This document shows positions 25,930 to 34,067 of a stretch of DNA of 64,000 bases, in pieces. A model generated the notes under the pieces. The model saw nothing but the letters and a program-made list of their open reading frames with translations, searched no databases and was not told the origin of the DNA. The position numbers and the translations under genes are program-made. The stretch covers positions 1-64,000 of the forward strand of contig CAZOEL010000008.1 of assembly GCA_964578835.1 (NCBI GenBank). Direction: 5' to 3'. The number at the start of each line of letters is the position of its first letter. Within the stretch, counting starts at the first letter, position 1. Origin of the DNA: CAZOEL01 sp964578835. GTDB taxonomy: Bacteria; Desulfobacterota; Syntrophobacteria; Syntrophobacterales; Syntrophobacteraceae.

Positions 25930-26442
25930 ATGGCGGAAAAGGATATTACACGCATCAACGTAGGCGATTTTTCAGTAAGCATTATCGGCATCAAGTGCTT
26001 GATGGAGGAAATGGCCGAGGAGTATTCAGCAAGAGCCGACGAAGAGGTCCGAAAGGTCATGCTGGAGCGTTTGGGTAAAGACAACTACATCCCCGGCAAG
26101 GTAGCGAATGAGTACGGTAAGGCTTTTGTGAGGGAATTTCGCAAGTTTCTCGGACAACCTTACGAGGAGGACGCCTCCACGGGGCTTGAAATAAAGGTGC
26201 TGGGACCGGGGTGTCCCCAGTGCGATCAACTGGAGCAGGTCCTCATGCAACTGCTGGCGGAACTGAAAATACCTGCAAGCCTCGAGCATGTACGGGATTT
26301 CAAAGAGATTGCAAAATATCGGGTAATGGGAGCTCCGGCCCTGGTCATCAATGGCAAAGTCTTATCCAAGGGCAGTGTGCCGCCCAGGGAGAGAATAAAG
26401 AAATGGCTGACCGAAGCGGCGCCAGGTAAAACCGGCGTCTAA
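25930..26442 (+). CDS. NYIP-domain-thioredoxin-like fusion protein
   Basis: A 170-residue protein in two parts. Residues 1-80 form a small helical domain (VSIIGIKCLMEEMAEE, then GKDNYIP at 50-55 and YGKAFVREFRKFLG) that I do not find named. Residues 85-165 are a small redox-active disulfide protein of the MTH895 type, with C95-P-Q-C98 in LGPGCPQCDQLEQ and MGAPALVINGKV containing the cis-proline. It probably serves dithiol chemistry for arsenic or selenium handling in the cytoplasm. The same N-terminal domain occurs alone at 41691-41924. ATG 25930 follows GGAGGGAAGAC. Confidence 0.85.
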   Translation: MAEKDITRINVGDFSVSIIGIKCLMEEMAEEYSARADEEVRKVMLERLGKDNYIPGKVANEYGKAFVREFRKFLGQPYEEDASTGLEIKVLGPGCPQCDQLEQVLMQLLAELKIPASLEHVRDFKEIAKYRVMGAPALVINGKVLSKGSVPPRERIKKWLTEAAPGKTGV

Positions 26443-26506
26443 ACCGCACTATGGCGGCAATATTACGGCTCCCCTGTTGATCGAACATTTCGAGTAAGGG
26501 TAGGTG

Positions 26507-27610
26507 ATGACGACCATGGAAGAGAAGACCTGTTGCCGTGTCTTCGGCGACAAAACGGCTAACGGCGATGCCGGCTCTTTGAACGGCAAAGCTGATACAA
26601 TAAAGCTCCTGCTCCTGGGTGCGCCCGCACTCCTTGGATGGTGGCTCATTTACACGAACCTGGCGGCTTTTTCAAAATTCTTCACGTATCGACTCCTCGG
26701 TCTTCCCGTAGAAGGTCACTTGAGCAGCGCGGTCGAGTTTTTCGTATATGATACACCCAAGGTGCTCATGCTGCTCATCCTGGTTGTGTTCGGTGTCGGC
26801 ATCCTGCGCTCGTTTTTCACCCAGGAGCGAACCCGCTCCATTCTCGCGGGCAAACGGGAATCGGCCGGCAATGTACTGGCCGCCCTGCTCGGCATTGTCA
26901 CTCCATTTTGTACCTGCTCGGCGGTCCCTCTTTTTATAGGGTTTGTGACCGCGGGCGTGCCCCTTGGAGTGACCTTCTCGTTTCTAATCGCAGCCCCGAT
27001 GGTTAATGAAATTGCACTGGTGCTCCTCTATGGCCTGTTCGGGTGGAAGGTGGCCGCCATCTATCTCGGTACGGGCTTGTCAATCGCGATGATAGCCGGA
27101 TGGACCATTGGACGCATGCACATGGAAGGTCATCTCGAGGACTGGGTTCGCGAGATGCAATCGGATGAAGACGAGCTCACGGAGGAGCGGAAAACCTGGG
27201 CGGAGCGCATCGAGTATGGCGTCGATGCCGTAAGAACCATCGTGGGCAAGGTATGGATCTATGTCATTCTCGGTATTGCCGTCGGCGCCGGCATTCACGG
27301 CTATGTCCCGGAAGGCTTCATGGCTTCTATCATGGGCAAGGACGCCTGGTGGTCGGTGCCGCTGGCGGTGATTATCGGCGTTCCCATGTATTCCAACGCC
27401 GCCGGCATCATTCCGGTAGTCCATGCTCTCATCGGTAAAGGTGCGGCGCTCGGCACGGTGCTCGCTTTCATGATGTCGGTCATCGCCCTCTCTTTGCCCG
27501 AGATGGTCATTTTACGAAACGTTCTCAAGCCAAAACTCATTGCGACCTTCATCGGAGTGGTCGCTTTCGGCATCCTTATCGTTGGCTATCTTTTCAATGT
27601 GCTGATTTAA
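26507..27610 (+). CDS. ArsP/DUF318-type permease (first copy)
   Basis: A 367-residue membrane protein of the permease family PF03773. After an N-terminal cysteine-bearing lead, about nine membrane segments follow, including the family motif FCTCSAVPLFIGFVTAGVP and the second half motif GVPMYSNAAGIIPVVHAL. A polar cytoplasmic loop (about residues 205-235) lies between halves. Characterised relatives (ArsP) export trivalent organoarsenicals, and others sit with arsenic or selenium genes. Neighbours (arsR, thioredoxin) support that. ATG 26507 is seven bases after AAGGG; a GTG directly before it is also in frame. Confidence 0.88.
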   Translation: MTTMEEKTCCRVFGDKTANGDAGSLNGKADTIKLLLLGAPALLGWWLIYTNLAAFSKFFTYRLLGLPVEGHLSSAVEFFVYDTPKVLMLLILVVFGVGILRSFFTQERTRSILAGKRESAGNVLAALLGIVTPFCTCSAVPLFIGFVTAGVPLGVTFSFLIAAPMVNEIALVLLYGLFGWKVAAIYLGTGLSIAMIAGWTIGRMHMEGHLEDWVREMQSDEDELTEERKTWAERIEYGVDAVRTIVGKVWIYVILGIAVGAGIHGYVPEGFMASIMGKDAWWSVPLAVIIGVPMYSNAAGIIPVVHALIGKGAALGTVLAFMMSVIALSLPEMVILRNVLKPKLIATFIGVVAFGILIVGYLFNVLI

Positions 27611-27632
27611 CGCTCAGCGGCGGAAGGCAACC

Positions 27633-27986
27633 ATGAAAGACTTTATCAGGGTCATGAAGGCCCTATCCGAGCCGAACCGTGTGAGAATCCTCAAGCTCCT
27701 GCAGAAGGGACCGTCATGCGTTTGTGACATCCGAGCATCTCTCGGCATTGCCCAGCCTACGGTGTCCAATCATTTGAAGGTGCTGGAGGATGCGGGACTG
27801 GTAACATACCGCAAAGAGGGCTTGTGGGTTCACTATCGCCTCACTGACGGCGACAGCTCTCCTTATGCGGCAAGCTTGCTGGGGCATTTGAGACACTGGC
27901 TGGAGGATTCTCCTGAAATCGTCCAACTGGCGCGGGCGCTGTCTGGGAAAAACGATACCGACAGTGTGAATAGTTGTGGAAAATGA
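27633..27986 (+). CDS. arsR: ArsR-family transcriptional repressor (second copy)
   Basis: A 117-residue paralogue of the first ArsR, very similar throughout (MKALSEPNRVRILKLLQ, AQPTVSNHLKVLEDAGLV, GLWVHYRL), with the same CVC pair in SCVCDIRASL. It probably also senses As(III). It has its own GGAAGG site and begins 22 bases after the first permease stop, so it is cotranscribed with the upstream genes. The C-terminus carries an additional cysteine (NSCGK). Confidence 0.92.
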   Translation: MKDFIRVMKALSEPNRVRILKLLQKGPSCVCDIRASLGIAQPTVSNHLKVLEDAGLVTYRKEGLWVHYRLTDGDSSPYAASLLGHLRHWLEDSPEIVQLARALSGKNDTDSVNSCGK

Positions 27987-28005
27987 AACTCTAGGAGAAG
28001 CAATC

Positions 28006-29391
28006 ATGAGTAGTACGCAAGTAGCTGAAAAGGAATTGTCAAGGGATGATGTGGCGGAGAGCAGGGAGGAAGTGGAGCCGAGCCGCATCGATTGGAAAAC
28101 CATCTGGATGCCCATGACGTTGATCGTGGGTGCATTCCTGATCGCCTTCTATCTGCCGATGGAGAACAAGCGGTTCACCAATGCGATTCTTGAGTCGTTG
28201 AGCCTGGTCAAATGGTATGCTCAGGAGCATGTGCTGCTCTGCCTCGTGCCCGCCTTTTTCATCGCCGGCGCGATCTCCTGCTTCATCTCTCAGGCGGCGG
28301 TAATGCGCTACTTGGGGCCGACGGCCAACAAGTTTCTGGCCTATGGTGTGTCTTCCGTTTCGGGCAGCATCCTGGCGGTTTGCTCATGCACCATACTGCC
28401 TCTCTTTGCGGGCATCTGGAAGCGAGGAGCCGGACTGGGACCGGCCATCGCTTTTCTCTACTCCGGCCCGGCCATCAACATACTGGCCATCGTGCTCACC
28501 GCCCGAATTCTCGGGCTTCCACTCGGCATAGCCCGTGCGGTTGGAGCTATCCTGTTCAGCATTGTCATCGGGCTGCTGATGCATCTATTCTTCATCAAGG
28601 AAGAAGAAGCGAAGGCGCAAGCAGCGATCCACATGCCGGCTGATGAAGGCGAACGGCCATTATGGCAGACCGTCATCTACTTTGCCACCATGGTCGGTCT
28701 TTTGATCTCCGCTACCTGGGGCAAGCCTTCCGATCCCGTGGGCTTTTGGAACGCCGTCTTCGAGGTCAAATGGTGGCTGACAGGTGCTTTTGCCATGGCC
28801 TTCGGTGTCGAGCTCATCATATGGTTCCGGGTGAAAATCGTGAAAGTGGCAATTGCCGCGGTCGTGATAGCCGCGTTCGCCTTCTCTTTTCCCCATGAGC
28901 CGCTCATTGCCTTCGGAGCGGGCATTATCGCCCTCACCGTCATCCTCACCACAACCCGCGGGGAATCCGAAGAGTGGTTTCTTTCGACCTGGGGCTTCAC
29001 CAAGCAGATAACGCCCTTGCTTCTGGGTGGCGTGCTTGTGGCCGGACTCCTCTTGGGGCAGCCGGGCACGGAAGGGATCATCCCCTCAAAATGGGTAAGT
29101 GGACTGGTCGGGGGCAATTCCCTTGCCGCCAATTTCTTCTCGGCAATTGTAGGGGCCTTCATGTATTTCGCCACGCTTACGGAAGTGCCCATCTTGCAGG
29201 GCCTTATCGGCTCGGGCATGGGCCAGGGACCCGCACTCGCGCTGCTGCTCGCCGGCCCGGCCCTCTCGCTGCCAAACATGCTGGTCATCCGAAGCGTAAT
29301 GGGAACCAAGAAGACGGTGGTATTCGTGAGCCTGGTCGTCGTCATGTCAACCATCTGCGGGATGGTCTTCGGCCATTTTTATCCTGGTTAG
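28006..29391 (+). CDS. ArsP/DUF318-type permease (second copy, larger)
   Basis: A 461-residue membrane protein with about eleven segments. The two PF03773 half motifs are VCSCTILPLFAGIWKRG and FMYFATLTEVPILQGLIG-GMGQGPALALLLAGP. It is clearly longer than the first copy, with two additional helices in the middle. The start at ATG 28006 follows AGGAG by eight bases; upstream in-frame codons overlap arsR. Its role is inferred as export of an arsenical or related thiol-reactive compound. The arsR-permease pair repeats the preceding pair, suggesting an old duplication. Confidence 0.85.
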   Translation: MSSTQVAEKELSRDDVAESREEVEPSRIDWKTIWMPMTLIVGAFLIAFYLPMENKRFTNAILESLSLVKWYAQEHVLLCLVPAFFIAGAISCFISQAAVMRYLGPTANKFLAYGVSSVSGSILAVCSCTILPLFAGIWKRGAGLGPAIAFLYSGPAINILAIVLTARILGLPLGIARAVGAILFSIVIGLLMHLFFIKEEEAKAQAAIHMPADEGERPLWQTVIYFATMVGLLISATWGKPSDPVGFWNAVFEVKWWLTGAFAMAFGVELIIWFRVKIVKVAIAAVVIAAFAFSFPHEPLIAFGAGIIALTVILTTTRGESEEWFLSTWGFTKQITPLLLGGVLVAGLLLGQPGTEGIIPSKWVSGLVGGNSLAANFFSAIVGAFMYFATLTEVPILQGLIGSGMGQGPALALLLAGPALSLPNMLVIRSVMGTKKTVVFVSLVVVMSTICGMVFGHFYPG

Positions 29392-29451
29392 CAACCTGTA
29401 ATTCGTGAGCGCCGACATGGTGCACAAAACACAAACCGAAAGGAGTATCTC

Positions 29452-29685
29452 ATGGAAATTAAAGTATTGGGGCCCGGATGTTCCAAATGTCAGCAAACGG
29501 AGAAGATAGTCAAGGACGCGGTTGCGGAAAGTGGTGTAAGCGCTAATGTCGAGAAGGTGACCGACATCCTCAAGATCGGCGAATACGGTGTGTTCGGGAC
29601 ACCCGCTGTGGTTATCGACGGCGAAGTGAAATCGGTCGGCAAAGTACCGACCAAAGACGAAGTCAAGGGTTGGATCACCAAGTGA
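29452..29685 (+). CDS. Small thioredoxin-fold disulfide protein
   Basis: A 77-residue protein of the MTH895/TIGR00412 type with the active site C10-S-K-C13 in KVLGPGCSKCQQ and the cis-proline motif GTPAVVIDGEV. It matches the C-terminal half of the fused protein at 25930 closely. A strong AAAGGAG precedes ATG 29452. It could provide electrons to ArsC or keep a permease cysteine reduced. Confidence 0.9.
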   Translation: MEIKVLGPGCSKCQQTEKIVKDAVAESGVSANVEKVTDILKIGEYGVFGTPAVVIDGEVKSVGKVPTKDEVKGWITK

Positions 29686-29737
29686 GGCATTAGAATACGC
29701 TGGAAACGAAAGCTTACAGGCTTTAAGGAGGAGCGAT

Positions 29738-30115
29738 ATGTCTGACAGTTGTTGTACGCCGGGTGGAAACGTTATGATTTTGGCCTGTTCGGGAGGCTCC
29801 AATGTGGGGCAGCTGACCAACCAGGCAGCCATCGAGCTGACTCAGGAGGGATTCGGCAAGATGTTTTGCCTGGCTGGAATAGGGGCGCATTTGAACGGCT
29901 TTGTGCAATCGGCAAAGGATGTCCCTCAAATGGTAGCCATTGATGGCTGTCCGCAAGCATGCGCCAAGAAGACACTCGAGCATGCCGAAGTTCCGATGAA
30001 ATCATATCTTGTGCTGACCGATCTCGGTATCGAAAAAGACAAGAATTTCAATCTGAAACGCGAGGATATCGACAAAGTCAAGACTGCTGTGAAGGGCGCC
30101 TGCGCCGGCTCATAA
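29738..30115 (+). CDS. DGC-domain putative zinc-binding protein
   Basis: A 125-residue protein of the DGC family (PF08859), named after its conserved Asp-Gly-Cys, which here reads IDGCPQACAK (about residues 68-77). Other conserved parts are ACSGGSNVGQLTNQAA and CLAGIGAHLNGF. Six or more cysteines suggest metal binding. The family is often found next to arsenic, selenium and thioredoxin genes but its reaction is unknown. AAGGAGG precedes the ATG. Confidence 0.9.
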   Translation: MSDSCCTPGGNVMILACSGGSNVGQLTNQAAIELTQEGFGKMFCLAGIGAHLNGFVQSAKDVPQMVAIDGCPQACAKKTLEHAEVPMKSYLVLTDLGIEKDKNFNLKREDIDKVKTAVKGACAGS

Positions 30116-30204
30116 GAAATCAGAGCAGAGGTGCGAAAAACATAGGAACTCTTGACGTTTTTCCGCGCCTCTGTCCTCTGGAAATCAGGCAAAGGAGGCA
30201 TCCT

Positions 30205-30726
30205 ATGCTGCTAAGGAGTTACCGAAAAGAAGTCGTTAGGCCGGAGTGTAGGCCCGAGGCACAATCGGTTCACTACATCGCTCACCTCGACCAGGACATA
30301 ACCGAGGTGATTCCCTACCTCAACGCTGTGCTCGGAGGCTTTCAATACCTCAAGGATCCGCCCTCCGTCTCTTTTAAAGTTCATGGAAAGCTGATTGCGG
30401 TTCACCCTCGGATGATCTGTGTCAATGCCCTCGAGGATGAGGCTCAGGGAGAGAAGATCATCGAATGGATGAAACAGGAGATAAACGAGACATGGGAGCG
30501 GCGAAGCGAGATCGAGCCACGTTTTGAAGGTGCGCCGAAGCCGAGGGTGTTCGAGATCCTGAAGCTTTTGCCCAAGACAAACTGCCGCGAATGCGGCCAG
30601 CCGACGTGTACGGTCTTTGCCACTCAGGTGGCCGAGGGGGGCAAGGGGGCGGCGGATTGCCCTCCCCTGGGCACGGAAAACAAGGCCCGACTCGATGCCT
30701 ACCTTCGGCAGTTCCAGTTTGAATAA
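30205..30726 (+). CDS. Fe-S protein with CODH/ACS-type 4Fe-4S motif
   Basis: A 173-residue protein. The C-terminal third holds LPKTNCRECGQPTC and a fourth cysteine 16 residues on (ADCPPL), the 4Fe-4S pattern of PF04060 found in corrinoid Fe-S proteins and RnfB. The N-terminal 110 residues (LDQDITEVIPYLNAVLGGFQ, KVHGKLIAVHPRMI) are a small alpha/beta domain found with this motif in anaerobes. Function unknown, likely redox or metal handling. ATG 30205 with AAAGGAGG is the start. Confidence 0.85.
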   Translation: MLLRSYRKEVVRPECRPEAQSVHYIAHLDQDITEVIPYLNAVLGGFQYLKDPPSVSFKVHGKLIAVHPRMICVNALEDEAQGEKIIEWMKQEINETWERRSEIEPRFEGAPKPRVFEILKLLPKTNCRECGQPTCTVFATQVAEGGKGAADCPPLGTENKARLDAYLRQFQFE

Positions 30727-30773
30727 GAGTATCAGAAAGGCTTTTTGCCGGACGAAGACAAAGGGGAGCCATA

Positions 30774-31220
30774 ATGAACAAACTGAAAATCCTCTTCCTG
30801 TGCACGGGGAACTCATGCCGCAGTCAGATGGCTGAAGGGTGGACACGCCATCTTAAAGGAGATCTGATCGAACCGTACTCGGCGGGGGTGCAGCCGCACG
30901 GGATCGATCCGAGAGCTGTCCAGGTCATGGCGGAAGCCGGCGTCGATCTTTCGGCCCAATATTCGAAAGATGTTTCCGATTTCGATGAAATCGAATTCGA
31001 TTACGTCATCACCCTATGCGACCGGGCCCACACATCCTGTCCCTTCTTCCCCGCCAAGACGCAAGTTCTTCACGTGGGCTTCGACGACCTGCCTCGGCTT
31101 GCGGCCGATTCCTCCTCAGAGGAGGAAGCATTGACCCATTACAGGCGAGTGCGAGACGAGCTCAGGCGATTTGTCGAAAAATTGCCTCGAGTGCTCGTGG
31201 AAGAGCCTGAAAATATATAG
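30774..31220 (+). CDS. arsC: Arsenate reductase, thioredoxin-coupled type
   Basis: A 148-residue protein of the low-molecular-weight phosphatase fold. The P-loop C10-TGNS-C15-R and the redox pair C82 and C89 (LCDRAHTSCP) are all present, the three-cysteine relay of the Bacillus/Staphylococcus-type enzyme that reduces As(V) to As(III) and is regenerated by thioredoxin. It is directly followed, 11 bases on, by the arsenite exporter gene. GGGGAGCC precedes ATG 30774. Confidence 0.95.
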   Translation: MNKLKILFLCTGNSCRSQMAEGWTRHLKGDLIEPYSAGVQPHGIDPRAVQVMAEAGVDLSAQYSKDVSDFDEIEFDYVITLCDRAHTSCPFFPAKTQVLHVGFDDLPRLAADSSSEEEALTHYRRVRDELRRFVEKLPRVLVEEPENI

Positions 31221-31231
31221 GAGAGTTAGAA

Positions 31232-32413
31232 ATGGTGCAGTCTGCTTCTAAACAGCTTTCATTTCTGGACCGGTATCTTACGCTCTGGATCTTTCTTGCG
31301 ATGTTTATCGGCGTGGGAGGGGGCTGGCTTTACCCGGGGATCAAGAACGCCATCAATTACTTCCAGGTGGGAACGACCAACATCCCCATTGCCATCGGTT
31401 TGATTCTGATGATGTATCCCCCTCTGGCCAAAGTAAAATATGAAGAGTTGGGACATGTGTTCAGGAACTTCAAGGTGCTCGCGCTCTCCCTTGTTCAAAA
31501 CTGGATAATCGGCCCCATTCTCATGTTCCTTTTGGCGATCACTTTCCTCTCCGGGTACCACGAGTACATGGTTGGCTTGATCTTGATCGGCCTTGCCCGA
31601 TGCATCGCCATGGTAATCGTTTGGAACGATCTGGCCGGTGGCGACACCGAATACTGCGCGGGGCTCGTAGCCTTCAACTCCATCTTCCAGGTGCTCTTCT
31701 TCTCCGTCTACGCCTATATTTTCATTACCGTGCTTCCCAAGTGGATCGGCATGACTGGAACTGTGGTCGATATCTCGATGGGCCAAATCGCCGAGAGCGT
31801 TTTCATCTATCTTGGTATTCCTTTCCTCGCGGGCATGATATCAAGGTTTGTGGGTTTAAAGACCAAAGGGCGCGAGTGGTACGAAAAGAAATTTATCCCG
31901 AGGATCAGCCCGATCACTCTCATCGCCCTCCTCTTCACCATTCTGGTGATGTTTTCTCTCAAGGGCGAATACATCGTTCAACTCCCGCTCGATGTTATTC
32001 GGATCGCCATACCCCTTTGCATCTACTTTGTAGTGATGTTCCTTGTCTCCTTCTACATGTCCAAGAAGGTTCAGGCCACTTACGGGCAGTCAACAACGCT
32101 GAGCTTCACCGCCGCATCCAATAACTTCGAGCTCGCCATTGCGGTCGCCATAGCCGTTTTCGGGGTGAACTCGGGCCAGGCCTTTGCGGCGGTAATCGGT
32201 CCTCTTGTCGAAGTGCCCGTTCTCATAGCCCTTGTCAATGTGGCTTTAAAGTTCAAGCTCAAGTACTTCACCCCTTCGGTTTGCGCGGTCTGTGGAGCCG
32301 ATGCGACGGATTACATGTTGTTTCATTGCCGCAGTGAGGATGCCGATGTGCTGCTCTGTCCGACTTGCACCCATGATTCCCTGCACCCTTCAGACGGGCG
32401 CAAGGATCACTGA
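31232..32413 (+). CDS. acr3: Arsenite exporter Acr3 with cysteine-rich tail
   Basis: A 393-residue protein with ten membrane segments in the Acr3 arrangement. The substrate cysteine lies in LARCIAMVIVWNDLAGGD and the second essential region is SFTAASNNFELAIAVAIAVFG. It expels As(III) produced by ArsC. The usual Acr3 ends around residue 345-350; here a further 45 residues add two Cys-x2-Cys pairs (CAVCGADATDY and LCPTCTHD) plus FHCRSED, a zinc-ribbon-like tail that should face the cytoplasm. Such a tail could act as a metal sensor or donate arsenite; that is inference. Confidence 0.93.
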   Translation: MVQSASKQLSFLDRYLTLWIFLAMFIGVGGGWLYPGIKNAINYFQVGTTNIPIAIGLILMMYPPLAKVKYEELGHVFRNFKVLALSLVQNWIIGPILMFLLAITFLSGYHEYMVGLILIGLARCIAMVIVWNDLAGGDTEYCAGLVAFNSIFQVLFFSVYAYIFITVLPKWIGMTGTVVDISMGQIAESVFIYLGIPFLAGMISRFVGLKTKGREWYEKKFIPRISPITLIALLFTILVMFSLKGEYIVQLPLDVIRIAIPLCIYFVVMFLVSFYMSKKVQATYGQSTTLSFTAASNNFELAIAVAIAVFGVNSGQAFAAVIGPLVEVPVLIALVNVALKFKLKYFTPSVCAVCGADATDYMLFHCRSEDADVLLCPTCTHDSLHPSDGRKDH

Positions 32414-32460
32414 GAGCTCGAGCCGACCGGGGTGTGCAGAAAGACTGAGAAGGTGAAACC

Positions 32461-33333
32461 ATGTTCGAGAAAATCATACTCGCTACGGACCTCTCCCCCA
32501 TGTGGGATGAGATCATCGGGTGCGCCGAGGAGTTCAGAGCCCTTGGATGCAAACAGGCTGTACTCACCCACGTGCTCGTGACAAAAGGCCTTGTGGGGGC
32601 CGATGCCGCTCTGGAGTCGGAAGCGCAGCCGAAGCTGGAGGCGCAAAGAAAGCAGCTCGAGCTCCAGGGATTTGAAGTTGTCGTGGAAACGGTTGTCGGG
32701 CTACCCGCCTTCAGCCTAAACGAAGTGGCCAGGCGCCATTGCGCATCGCTTATAGTGGTGGGCTCCCACGGCAAATCGATCTGGAGGGAGGCTATCCTGG
32801 GATCCGTCTCGATCGCCGTGCTGCATCACACCCTGTTTCCCGTCCTGCTCATCAACGTAGAGCGCCTCAGGGAAGGTGGAAGGGAGGGAGCCTGTCAGTT
32901 GCGAAGCAAGGAGCTACTGCGCCATGTGCTCTTTCCCACTGATTTTTCGCTGGTGGCAACCGGAGCCTCTGCATATTTGGAGTACCTGGCTCCCAAGGGA
33001 CTCGCCGAAGTCACCGTGTTGCACGCATTGGAAGTACTGGATGCCTACCCGCCGGCTGTCCTGAAGCCGGCTGAAAATGCCGCGCGAGAGTATGCCGAGG
33101 CTTTAGCGACTCGTTTGAAGGCCTCGGGCGTGCCCCGGGTACAGAGCAGGATTTCCAAAGGACATCCCATACCAACGATTATGGAGTCTCTCGAGACGGG
33201 AGAGTTTTCTCTCGTAATCCTGGGGACACAAGGAAAGAGTCTGCTTTCGGAGATTCTCCTGGGCAGCGTGGCTTACAACATTGCCCGGCTTGCTCCCTGT
33301 CCGGTGATCCTGATACCTCGTAAGGCTTCCTGA
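32461..33333 (+). CDS. Tandem universal stress protein
   Basis: A 290-residue protein with two UspA domains (about 1-140 and 155-290). Both end with the ATP-binding signature (VVGSHGKSIWREAILGSVS and ILGTQGKSLLSEILLGSVA), the G-x2-G-x9-G(S/T) pattern. Cytoplasmic, likely a stress-responsive nucleotide binder. It lies 47 bases after acr3 and before the rhodanese gene. A GAGAAGG site precedes ATG 32461. Confidence 0.93.
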   Translation: MFEKIILATDLSPMWDEIIGCAEEFRALGCKQAVLTHVLVTKGLVGADAALESEAQPKLEAQRKQLELQGFEVVVETVVGLPAFSLNEVARRHCASLIVVGSHGKSIWREAILGSVSIAVLHHTLFPVLLINVERLREGGREGACQLRSKELLRHVLFPTDFSLVATGASAYLEYLAPKGLAEVTVLHALEVLDAYPPAVLKPAENAAREYAEALATRLKASGVPRVQSRISKGHPIPTIMESLETGEFSLVILGTQGKSLLSEILLGSVAYNIARLAPCPVILIPRKAS

Positions 33334-33388
33334 TTCGATCCAATAGGAAGTGTCGCCACGGTGGACTCCGGGTGAGTCGGAGAGGAAC

Positions 33389-33910
33389 ATGAGTATAACG
33401 ACCATCTGTGAAAGAGTTTGGCTCAAGGTGCTTTGGCAGAGTGGAGCCATCATTTTTGTTGCCGCTATTCTAGGCTTTTCCTTTAACCACTTTCGCCCCG
33501 GCAGGCTCCCCCTCGTGGCGGACTGGTCACCCGAGGCACAACTCGAGTTGGATTCGGGAGAGAGCCTCATAATCCCGCTCGAGGAAGCGGAAACGCTGTT
33601 CTTTGCCCAAGTGGCCGTTTTCCTGGATGCACGTTCTCAGGTCACTTTCTCAGAAGGCCACATTCAGGGCGCTTACAATCTGCCCTGGGACGAGTTTGAC
33701 GATCACTTTGCCGCCGTCATGGCCGATATCCCGCGGGAAACCCCGATTGTCACCTACTGTGACGGAGAGAGCTGCGGACTGAGCCAGGAGCTCACCATGG
33801 CGCTGCTCGGGAAAGGCTATATGAACGTGCGGGTGTTGGTGAACGGCTGGACGCTCTGGCAGGAGAAAAACCTTCCGATAGAGGAGGGCGGCGCCGGCGA
33901 ACCGAATTAA
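33389..33910 (+). CDS. Membrane-anchored rhodanese-domain protein
   Basis: A 173-residue protein. A single N-terminal membrane segment (about 17-33) anchors a rhodanese fold (about 55-160) with FLDARSQVTFSEGHIQGAYNLPWDEF and the active-site loop TYCDGESCGLS. The catalytic cysteine is expected in this loop; its form CDGESC differs from the usual CxxGxR. It probably handles persulfide in the periplasm. The start at ATG 33389 has GGAGAGGA upstream. It is followed by a MauE-like gene, a pairing seen elsewhere. Confidence 0.88.
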   Translation: MSITTICERVWLKVLWQSGAIIFVAAILGFSFNHFRPGRLPLVADWSPEAQLELDSGESLIIPLEEAETLFFAQVAVFLDARSQVTFSEGHIQGAYNLPWDEFDDHFAAVMADIPRETPIVTYCDGESCGLSQELTMALLGKGYMNVRVLVNGWTLWQEKNLPIEEGGAGEPN

Positions 33911-33962
33911 CGGAGCTTCTGGTCCAAGGACGCGGAAAGCTCCCGAGACTAAAAGGAATAAG

Positions 33963-34067
33963 ATGCAGACGGCAGATGCGCCAGGAAAAATGATTCAGGT
34001 AAGAGTACTCTCTACAAACAGTTTGAAACAACTTCATGCGGAGAAGGCGGCATGTTCTCGAAAATGA
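33963..34067 (+). CDS. Possible 34-residue small ORF
   Basis: An ATG at 33963 six bases after AAAAGGA opens a 34-codon frame that overlaps the next gene by 16 bases. The segment MIQVRVLSTNSLKQLHAEKA weakly recalls the start of the small thioredoxin proteins of this island, without the cysteines. It could be a leader peptide coupling translation or a remnant. Confidence 0.25.
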   Translation: MQTADAPGKMIQVRVLSTNSLKQLHAEKAACSRK

